DNA from: Alphaproteobacteria bacterium
Lineage (GTDB): Bacteria > Pseudomonadota > Alphaproteobacteria > UBA8366 > GCA-2717185
Length of the DNA: 64,000 bases
NCBI GenBank assembly: GCA_028822585.1
Contig: JAPKDL010000006.1
Location: forward strand, 1-64,000
Direction: 5' to 3'
The position numbers were made by a program, and so were the translations under genes. Below are positions 16,710 through 23,883 of this stretch, one piece after another; position 1 is the first letter of the stretch; the number at the start of each line of letters is the position of its first letter. The notes under the pieces were generated by a model. That model worked only from the letters and a program-made list of their open reading frames with translations. It ran no database searches and had not been told where the DNA came from.

Positions 16710-18941
16710 CTAACCAACATTTGTTGGTTGGATTTCCACCCAGCCCGTGTTGTACGTCGTAGAGCCACTAGGTGCGGAGACGTCGCCGGTCACTGTGTTG
16801 GGGCACCCGCCCCTATCTACGCCGTCGGCACCTGGTGAATGATCCGGTGCGTACCAAGCGCCGTCCTTCATCGCGACAACGCCGGGCGCCATGTCATCGG
16901 TCACCTTGGCGGGGGTGATAGCGGCACCATATTGGTTGAAGACGCGCACCATTTCACCATCCCGGATGCCGCGTGCTTCAGCGTCAGCGGGGTTGAGCCA
17001 GACATTGTCTGGATCGACCCGGCCCAGCCTGTCCTGGTTGCCATGAATGGAGTGGGTCCGAGCGCGGGATTTCGAACTGCACATACTCAAGGGAAACTGC
17101 GCATCGTCATCGATATGGGGCACCCAGGTGGGAATCGCCGGAATGTCACCCAGGCCATAGGGGTCCGGGTTTTCACCCAGGACGGTCGAATAAATTTCGA
17201 TCTTGCCGGACGGCGTGGAGAACGGATGGTTTTCTGGATCTCGAATTTGTTGAGCGTAGGCGACGGCGTCTTTCGGCACAGGAAATCGCGCCACCCCGTT
17301 TTCACGGAAGGCATCAAAATCGGCTACGGTATCCTTAGTCAGTTCGCGCAGCCATTCTTCTTCGGTCTTATCGTTGTAGTCGTCAATGCCGACGCGCTCT
17401 GCCAGATCGGTGAATATGTCGATGTCGTTGCGGCATTCATACATGGGCTCGATCGCCTTTTGCATGAAGATGGCGTAATGACCGGCGCCGGCCCATGGGG
17501 TGTGTACGTCGTTACGTTCCCAAAAGGTCGTGGCGGGCAGGACGATATCGGCGTGTCGTGTGGTCGGGGTCAGAAAATGATCTTGGCCGACGATGAACTC
17601 TACACCGTCCAGGGATTCCGCCATTTTCTTTACGTTCGGGGCTTGGTTGAACAAATTCCCACCCGCCGCGTAAATGAACTTGATGTCAGCGGGATAACCA
17701 CCGCCCTCGCCACGCGCCAGCAAATCCGCGAGCAAAGGCGAGGAAACCTTGGCGTCAATGGGGTTGGGGCCTGAGGACAGACCGTTCAGACCGCTATACC
17801 CAGTGGCACCGTTGCTAACGCCGGAATTGCCGCCGACGATCCCGACATTGCCCGTGATCGCAGCCAATGCAAAGACGGCGCGGTGGAATTGTTCGCCATA
17901 CGCCGTACGCCCCGGCCCGTAACCATCTTGCAGGGCAGCGGGTTTAGCAGTGGCGAATTCGACGCCGAGACGGTGAATGACATCGGCGGGAATACCGGTG
18001 ATCTTCGAGGCCCATTCCGGGGTCTTGGGCACGCCATCCGCCTCCCCCATCAAATAGGAGCGGTAGGATGAGCCTTGGGGCGCGCCGGGCGGAAGGGTTG
18101 CTTCGTCGAAGCCTTGCACATGCCGATCGCAATAGGCCTGGTCATGCAAGTTTTCACTGACGGCAACATAGGCCATGGCGATTAACGCGGCGGCGTCGGT
18201 GGAAGGGCGAATGAAGATGTGCTCATCAGCAAGTTGACGGCTGGTGCGCGTCTGGCGCGGGTCAACGCAGATGATGCGAACGCCGCGTTTCTTGGCTTCT
18301 TGTAAATAGCGCATGGTGCCGGTGCCGAACGTGCCGTCTCCCGGGGACCAGCCCCACATAATGATGAGCTTGGAGTTGACGTAATCAGTCGGTTCACGCC
18401 CCGCCGCCTTATATGAAACCCCAGGACCATAGGTCATACGGATCGCGAACATTTCCGCTTCGCAGGACATGCTTGACCACAAATCGGTGCAGCCGCCGAA
18501 TTTATATAGAAATCGCTTCACCGCCGCGCGGCTGTGCAGCAAGGCAGTGTTGCCGGACCGGGATCCGTCCAGGATCGCCGCGTTGCCATAAGTATCTCGG
18601 ACCCGCACCAATTGCTGTGCGATTTCGTCCAACGCTTCGTCCCAGGTGATACGTTCATATTGCCCCGACCCCCGCGGACCGGTGCGACGCATGGGGTATT
18701 TCAATCGGTCGGGATGGTAGATCCGTTCGATCTGTCCAACACCGCGCGCACAAGCGGGCAGCGGTGGGTGGTCTGCATCCCAGGGGCGCATATCCGTCGA
18801 AATATGTTCGATCTTACCATCGACTACATGAGCGTTCACGACACAGCGCCCGCCACAATTATGACCACAGGTGCTGGTAACGACGGTCTCGCCAGGACCA
18901 GCAGGTTTGCGCGGTGCTTCGTAAATTGTACTCAAACTCAT
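16710..18941 (-). CDS. Molybdopterin oxidoreductase, DMSO-reductase superfamily
   Basis: ATG 18941 is chosen over the track's TTG because GGGTAAAGGG lies upstream; 743 residues. Seen: the [4Fe-4S] ligands C25-x3-C29-x3-C33-x30-C64, YERITWDEALDEIA (family signature), ILDGSRSGNTALL, a conserved pterin-binding stretch GWSPGDGTFGTG, DHFLTPTTRHADIVLPATTFWERND, and a C-terminal NPADAEARGIRDGEMVRVFN pterin domain. No twin-arginine signal is present, so a cytoplasmic location is likely unless it is carried by a partner. The Mo ligand region (LWSSMSCEAEMFA) offers Ser or Cys; I cannot decide. It is last in a minus-strand cluster with an FAD reductase, CaiB and a UGSC selenoprotein, suggesting a shared reductive pathway. 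Confidence 0.9.
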   Translation of the reverse strand: MSLSTIYEAPRKPAGPGETVVTSTCGHNCGGRCVVNAHVVDGKIEHISTDMRPWDADHPPLPACARGVGQIERIYHPDRLKYPMRRTGPRGSGQYERITWDEALDEIAQQLVRVRDTYGNAAILDGSRSGNTALLHSRAAVKRFLYKFGGCTDLWSSMSCEAEMFAIRMTYGPGVSYKAAGREPTDYVNSKLIIMWGWSPGDGTFGTGTMRYLQEAKKRGVRIICVDPRQTRTSRQLADEHIFIRPSTDAAALIAMAYVAVSENLHDQAYCDRHVQGFDEATLPPGAPQGSSYRSYLMGEADGVPKTPEWASKITGIPADVIHRLGVEFATAKPAALQDGYGPGRTAYGEQFHRAVFALAAITGNVGIVGGNSGVSNGATGYSGLNGLSSGPNPIDAKVSSPLLADLLARGEGGGYPADIKFIYAAGGNLFNQAPNVKKMAESLDGVEFIVGQDHFLTPTTRHADIVLPATTFWERNDVHTPWAGAGHYAIFMQKAIEPMYECRNDIDIFTDLAERVGIDDYNDKTEEEWLRELTKDTVADFDAFRENGVARFPVPKDAVAYAQQIRDPENHPFSTPSGKIEIYSTVLGENPDPYGLGDIPAIPTWVPHIDDDAQFPLSMCSSKSRARTHSIHGNQDRLGRVDPDNVWLNPADAEARGIRDGEMVRVFNQYGAAITPAKVTDDMAPGVVAMKDGAWYAPDHSPGADGVDRGGCPNTVTGDVSAPSGSTTYNTGWVEIQPTNVG

Positions 18942-19004
18942 GCTGAAACCCTTTACCCTCAACGCATCAAATTTATCTTAGCGCGATTTGCGCTTTTGGA
19001 AACT

Positions 19005-20483
19005 TTAATTCAGCGAAATCTCGGCCAAAACATTGCGCGCGGCGATGCGGCCAAACGCCAGGCATTCACCAATGTTGCCCGTACCCTGGTATAGGTAGGA
19101 GTAAATTGAGCCCAGTTCACCTGCGCTATAAAGCCGTGGAATCGGCGACCCATCAGGGCGAACAATCTGCGCCTTTTCATTGCGCCGGGGGCCGCCCTGA
19201 GTGTTCAACATCGAAGGCGACATCTCGATGGCGTAATACGGCCCTTGGTCGAACTTGGCCATCATCAAGGTCCGACTGAATTCCGTATCCGCCCCGGCTT
19301 CGCAATCACGGTTCCAGCGCTCAACCGTAGTCGCCAACGCATCGGGATCAACGCCGATGGTCGCGGCCAACCCTGCCAGCGTATCAGATTTTTTGATCCA
19401 CCCCTTCGCCAATTCCGCACTGTTGTCGTCGCTCCAGTCAGGACGTTCGACGATCTGAGTCCAGCCATGGCTGGGTTCGCTGTCGTACAGAGGACCCCCG
19501 GACATCATGGTTTGGTCGAATACCATATGCATCGGGCATGGTGTCGGCATCGCCTTCCATGTGCCATGCCCGGCGATCTTGCCGTGACGAGTTTTGTATT
19601 TTTCGTCGGTAAAGCGGCGTCCGTCAGGGCCCACTACGACCATGCCGCCCTCAGGTTCCTTACTGTAGTGCAGCGCCTGCATCGAAAACGTGGTCGGGCA
19701 TTCCGGTACTTTCAACGCCATAGATGGCCCCGCGAAATTATTCATATGCCAAAGATCGGCACCCACCGCCATGGCCATAGATATCCCGTCGCCTTCATTG
19801 TGCGGGGACCCCGATGTATAACAATAGGGTAGTCCTAGATAGTCGCGGATCATCTGTTGGTTGTTCTCGAAACCACCACAGGTCAGAACGACGCCTTTAC
19901 GCGCCTTTACCCAAATTTGGGTGCCATCTTGCTCAGCCCTGACGCCAAGGATTTCGCCAGTTGCGCCATCTTGAATGAGTGACCGTCCTGGCGTTTCGTA
20001 ACACACGGGGATCGCACGTTCCTTCACCAGACTTTCAAACCGCTTCCAGGTGTAGGAATAGCCATAAGTCGGCCCATCGTGGAATTTATGAACGCAGTCC
20101 GATCCCGGCAAATCGGGAAATTCAATCCCCACGGGTGGATGTTGATGTTCTTGCGGATCGCCACCAACGCTGGTCAACCAGTCGTTGTTCTTGCACATCT
20201 CGTCCGCCCAAACCCGGATCATCGTTTTTGGCACCGTATAGGGTCCGCACAAGGCGGTCAGGTAGGCAACGGCACTGTCCGCGGACGAGGCGTTGAGATA
20301 CCCCTGCCCAGCGACTCGGGTGTTACCGCCCTCCTCGCCTTCCGGTGCTTTTTCCAATATCACGGCGTTGGCGCCCAGTTCATGCGCGGTGACAGCGGCG
20401 GCGACGCCGGCGGCGCCGAAACCGACCACCACGATATCGGCTTCCATATCCCATTTGGCGGGCGTGTTGGTAGATGATCCCAT
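19005..20483 (-). CDS. FAD-dependent oxidoreductase, fumarate reductase/KstD-like
   Basis: Encodes 492 residues. Seen: FAD motif DIVVVGFGAAGVAAAVTAHE, EKAPEGEEGGNTRVAGQG (the E-x-x-x-x-x-G-G-N-T/S-x-x-x-G-G element of the family), VLTCGGFENN, and the C-terminal FAD loop AGELGSIYSYLYQGTGNIGECLAFGR. These place it with flavoprotein subunits of fumarate reductase, tricarballylate dehydrogenase and 3-ketosteroid dehydrogenases, which reduce or introduce C=C bonds. No heme or Fe-S partner is encoded next to it. GAGGGGATTCCC precedes ATG 20483. Gaps of 63 and 111 bases to its neighbours suggest one transcription unit. Confidence 0.88.
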   Translation of the reverse strand: MGSSTNTPAKWDMEADIVVVGFGAAGVAAAVTAHELGANAVILEKAPEGEEGGNTRVAGQGYLNASSADSAVAYLTALCGPYTVPKTMIRVWADEMCKNNDWLTSVGGDPQEHQHPPVGIEFPDLPGSDCVHKFHDGPTYGYSYTWKRFESLVKERAIPVCYETPGRSLIQDGATGEILGVRAEQDGTQIWVKARKGVVLTCGGFENNQQMIRDYLGLPYCYTSGSPHNEGDGISMAMAVGADLWHMNNFAGPSMALKVPECPTTFSMQALHYSKEPEGGMVVVGPDGRRFTDEKYKTRHGKIAGHGTWKAMPTPCPMHMVFDQTMMSGGPLYDSEPSHGWTQIVERPDWSDDNSAELAKGWIKKSDTLAGLAATIGVDPDALATTVERWNRDCEAGADTEFSRTLMMAKFDQGPYYAIEMSPSMLNTQGGPRRNEKAQIVRPDGSPIPRLYSAGELGSIYSYLYQGTGNIGECLAFGRIAARNVLAEISLN

Positions 20484-20594
20484 GGGAATCCCCTCATGTT
20501 TTCAATAATGATGTGAGTTTTTAATCTGGTAGGCAGCCCCCGACTTTACAGCGCCGGATCAGCGGGTCAATCGCCATCACAACAACTAGGATAT

Positions 20595-21788
20595 TTACGG
20601 GATCGCTTTTGCCTTTCGCATCGCGCCTATCGCAGCGTCGTCATAGTTCGCCAGCGCACGCAGCACAGCGTCGGTGTCCGCGCCTAAATCAGGTGCCGCA
20701 ACCGGATCGACAACTGGCGTTTCAGACAAGTTCATAGGCGAGCGAATACCTCGTACATCGTCATAAACCGGGTGCGCTTGTTGCGTCACTAATTCACGCG
20801 CAGCGACCTCCATAGATTCCAGCGCTTGCCCGACATCGCGAACCTCACCCGCCGGAATTCCCGCTGCACCCAGTTTCGCTATCCAATGGACGCGCGTGTC
20901 TGTTGCAAAAATCGAATTGAGAAGATCTTCAAGCGCCAATCGATTGGCGACACGCGCCGTATTATCGTGGTACAGCGGGTCTTCAACCAAATCCGACCGC
21001 AACAACCCAACCTCGCAAAATACCCGCCACAAACGATTATTGGTCAGCGTGATCATAAAGGGGCCGTCACTTGCTTGGTACATGCCAACCGGTTGAGCAA
21101 CCAGGTTCCCATTGCCTACGCGTGGCATCACGATATCGTCCAACAAATAGGCGCTACCCGCGTGATGCAACATATTCACCGCCGTATCAAACAGCGGTAC
21201 ATCAATTTTCTGCCCTCGCCCCATGCGATCACGCGCCAACAATGCGCCCAACACGGCCTGTCCAGCAAACAAACCCGTCACAATGTCCATCATCGACACA
21301 CCGGTGCGCATTGGCGCGCCATTTTCTTCACCGGTTTGCGACATGAAACCGCTTTCCGCCTGTACGATGGGGTCATAACCGGCCCTCGCCTTCAACGGAC
21401 CTTCGCGGCCATAGGCCGAAATCGAGCAAAATACGAGTTTAGGATTGATCACTGACAGTTCTTCATAACCGAGGCCGTAGCGCTCCATCACGCCTGTGCG
21501 AAAATTTTCAACGACCACATCGACACCCTTCACCAGCGCCAAAATTGCATTCCGTCCTTCCTTCTTTCGGAAATCTATCGTCACGCTTCGCTTATTACGG
21601 TTGACCGCGTAAAAGTAGGTGGAAATCGGGCGACTTTTAGAAATATTAAACGTTCGAGAATCATCGCCCCCTTCCGGATTTTCAATCTTTATAATTTCCG
21701 CCCCAAGGTCGCCGAGCGTCATCGTGCAATACGGCCCTGACAAAACACGGGTGAAATCAAGAACGCGGATACCCTTAAGCGCAGTCAT
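20595..21788 (-). CDS. CaiB/BaiF-family CoA-transferase
   Basis: Encodes 397 residues, the normal length of class III CoA-transferases, which move CoA between acyl groups through an aspartyl-CoA anhydride. Seen: IRVLDFTRVLSGPYCTMTLG, LGAEIIKIENPEGGDDSR, NRNKRSVTIDFRKKEG, ENFRTGVMERYGLGYEEL, and the catalytic Asp D168 in GVSMMDIVTGL. All family landmarks are intact. It lies 105 bases downstream of the UGSC selenoprotein gene, pointing to a pathway in which a substrate is activated as a CoA ester; the real substrate cannot be read from sequence. Confidence 0.92.
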   Translation of the reverse strand: MTALKGIRVLDFTRVLSGPYCTMTLGDLGAEIIKIENPEGGDDSRTFNISKSRPISTYFYAVNRNKRSVTIDFRKKEGRNAILALVKGVDVVVENFRTGVMERYGLGYEELSVINPKLVFCSISAYGREGPLKARAGYDPIVQAESGFMSQTGEENGAPMRTGVSMMDIVTGLFAGQAVLGALLARDRMGRGQKIDVPLFDTAVNMLHHAGSAYLLDDIVMPRVGNGNLVAQPVGMYQASDGPFMITLTNNRLWRVFCEVGLLRSDLVEDPLYHDNTARVANRLALEDLLNSIFATDTRVHWIAKLGAAGIPAGEVRDVGQALESMEVAARELVTQQAHPVYDDVRGIRSPMNLSETPVVDPVAAPDLGADTDAVLRALANYDDAAIGAMRKAKAIP

Positions 21789-21893
21789 AAAGATGAGGAC
21801 CTTTCCTGGAATTTTTCAACCCAGCGACATGAAAATCATCCGCCAACATCGTAAACAGAAAACTCGCCCCGTGAGGCTAACACGGCCAGTTTT

Positions 21894-22421
21894 TCAAACG
21901 ACCCCGAGTAAAATGTCGACACTGGCCGCGACAGCCTTTGACGCTTCTTCGTTTAATTTTTCCAAGGTCGCACTGCTGACCGGGTGATCGATCACCACAA
22001 AAGGATACCCATCGGCTCCCAATACTCGAGCCATTAGTTCCGCTGCGCTCACGAATTTAGTCGTCATAATTCCAATGGAGGGAATTCCGTTCCGGTCGGC
22101 TTCCACTGCATCATGCAAACTGCACGACGAGCAACTGCCTCAATCGCCAAGTCCGGCAATAAGGGCATCCCATTGTTGCGCCTCTTCCACAATATCCGCA
22201 TCGGCAGGCGCGCTGTAATTCGATTTGATGCGGCGAATAACTCTCGCCACACCGTATTTTTCAACCAACTCCTTTTCCATCATGTCGAAAAAGGGTTTGG
22301 TGCTTTTCTTTCCGTTTGAGATAACGCCAATTGTCATCCCGTCGAGCGTTTTCAAGCGCGGCGCCAAGGCAAATTCACGCGCTTCGCCTTCGTGGGTTGG
22401 GTCGAGTATTTCGAGGCTCAT
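21894..22421 (-). CDS. UGSC-type selenoprotein (in-frame TGA read as Sec)
   Basis: The track splits this into 22140-22421 and 21894-22118, but both are in one frame joined by a TGA at 22140-22142. Reading through gives a 175-residue protein with Sec94 in LGD-U-GSCSSC. The N-terminal half has a beta-alpha start (MTIGVISNGKKSTKPFFDMM); after the Sec motif come AVEADRNGIPSIGIMTTKF and VVIDHPVSSATLEKLNEEA. I recall an NCBI family named UGSC (seleno)protein. The U-x-x-C-x-x-C order and the following E-x-x-x-x-G-I-P and H-P-x-x segments also resemble the C-terminal part of GrdB, the selenoprotein of glycine/sarcosine/betaine reductases. A SECIS-like hairpin sits 11-31 bases after TGA. Partner gene 105 bases upstream. 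Activity and substrate unknown. Confidence 0.88.
22109..22129 (-). promoter_or_regulatory. SECIS-like hairpin of the first UGSC gene
   Basis: In the mRNA, arms CGUCGUGCA and UGCAUGAUG pair over 9 bp (two G-U pairs) around a three-base GUU loop. The loop G is 20 bases after the UGA. Bacterial SECIS elements for SelB lie directly downstream of UGA with G (often GU) at the start of the apical loop, at about this distance. Confidence 0.75.
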
Positions 22422-22526
22422 AACGTCAAACCGCCTTTCTAAATTTAATGTCTATATCTAACATATTTGATCTGCTGGTGGGCTAATTCACAGAAGGTTT
22501 GAAAACCAAAAAAATCGATTAAACCT

Positions 22527-23573
22527 TTAGGGTTCACAGTCGATGCAGGCGCCAATGGCCATGGTCACCGCCTTACTCTTATGCCCAAGCCAAGGTGGAA
22601 TTACCGCGCCAAACCCACCGGCGGGGCCGCCCGCGGCGACTACCAACAGATGCTCCGGATCCGGCAACGCTGCATATTCATTATCGCCACGATGACCGAC
22701 GACAGCGCCTTTACCGCAATCGGCCCATTCCCGACGGAATATCCGTGCATTTTCAAAAACATATTTCTGTATATCAGCCTTGGACCAGCCAGCGTCCTTG
22801 AAATGCGTCCGTAGCTGAGGCGGAATGACAATGGCGTAGTTACCGGGCCAAATCGAATAGTGCCGCATGCTCGACTTTATTTCAGCCACAAAGGTGTCGA
22901 GGATTTCCGCCGGGTTGGTCGTCCATTCGTTCATTAATTGACGCGGCGCCCCCGCCGCCATTACCGTCACCGCCGACGCATGTTCGGGAACACCGCGTTC
23001 TTCAGCCAACGGCGGCCAGGATGAATTCGCCTCGTCTTCAGCTATGCAATAGCTAAGCTTACCCGGATGACCCAATGTGGAACGATCCACATCACCTGGT
23101 CGGGCGTCAAGAAGGTTGCACAGAATCAAGCGAATGGCACGGCCGATGACCGTGGTGGCGCGATCGCTGGATCCCAGCGCATTGAAAGTCCCGTCCATGC
23201 CCAGTTCATCGCGAACCGGACCATTAATAACGATAAGCACTGCGCAACCACCTGTGCTCGCCGTGGCACCGTGAAGCAAAAACGGTTCTTGAAGCATCGC
23301 AGTAAACGCCGCCACGACAACAGGGAAGTGCATGGGCAAACAGCCCGCCATGACGGCGTTAATAGCCAATTTTTCAGCGGTAATTGCACGCGCGCGCACC
23401 GTTTCCACGCCTACCAAATGATCGGAGGGCATCATAACCCAATCCAAACAGGCCTGAACTGCATTCGCCGTTGGCGGCACCACGGGCAGTCCGTCAGTCC
23501 ATTTTCGGCTGTGGTAAAACTCCTGCGCCGCCATCATGTCTTCGACATCGTAGCGTTTCGACATTAAGTTCAT
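22527..23573 (-). CDS. UGSC-associated partner protein (copy 1)
   Basis: AAGGAA lies 6 bases before ATG 23573, so this start is preferred to 23606; 348 residues. Paralogous with 51226-52245 and 52251-53291. Shared motifs: KWTDGLPVVPPTANAV, NAVMAGCLPMHFPVV, INGPVRDELGMDG, RATTVIGRAIRLIL and GHPGKLSYCIAEDE. The Cys of M-A-G-C and the Cys of Y/F-C are kept in all three copies. This copy alone ends in CIDCEP, a CxxC tail. No cofactor motif or membrane segment is seen. I cannot name a biochemical function. Being immediately upstream of a UGSC selenoprotein in two separate loci argues that it is its working partner, perhaps the substrate-binding or thiol-exchanging subunit. Confidence 0.8.
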   Translation of the reverse strand: MNLMSKRYDVEDMMAAQEFYHSRKWTDGLPVVPPTANAVQACLDWVMMPSDHLVGVETVRARAITAEKLAINAVMAGCLPMHFPVVVAAFTAMLQEPFLLHGATASTGGCAVLIVINGPVRDELGMDGTFNALGSSDRATTVIGRAIRLILCNLLDARPGDVDRSTLGHPGKLSYCIAEDEANSSWPPLAEERGVPEHASAVTVMAAGAPRQLMNEWTTNPAEILDTFVAEIKSSMRHYSIWPGNYAIVIPPQLRTHFKDAGWSKADIQKYVFENARIFRREWADCGKGAVVGHRGDNEYAALPDPEHLLVVAAGGPAGGFGAVIPPWLGHKSKAVTMAIGACIDCEP

Positions 23574-23883
23574 AGGGTCTTCCTTATTCCAACAAGGCTT
23601 TGCCATAGCGTCTTCAAACGGTAAAAGTGAAATTACCGTGGTTTTATTCCTTCGCCGTTATACACGCCCTTGTACACGACGCCAGTGCCTTCCCTGTCAC
23701 CTCTTTGGGAAACGATGAACACTTTGCGGCATCACTGAACCTGGTCTATCCATCATAATCTGATGGATACCGGTATGATGGGGTCTAAATCTTTAATTTT
23801 ACCTTAACGGAAATTTAAACTGTACGAAAGCAGGCGGCCCCGAAGAACCGCCCGTCATTAATTCGTCGTGCTTGTTTTACTGC

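Noticed and set aside
16839-17774. 311-aa plus-strand ORF inside the molybdo-oxidoreductase gene
   Set aside because: Antisense shadow of a gene with clear Fe-S and pterin motifs. The ORF itself shows no domain.
18900-18941. Twin-arginine signal on the molybdo-oxidoreductase
   Set aside because: The N-terminus (MSLSTIYEAPRKPAG) has no R-R-x-F-L-K motif or hydrophobic core before the first Fe-S Cys.
21894-22118. Separate 74-aa ORF beginning MHDAVEADRNG
   Set aside because: It is the C-terminal half of the UGSC selenoprotein, in frame with the upstream ORF across the TGA. Its ATG has no ribosome-binding site.
22140-22142. TGA as an ordinary nonsense mutation
   Set aside because: A second gene has TGA at the matching motif position with the same hairpin after it, the reading frame after each TGA is intact, and the motif matches a known selenoprotein type.
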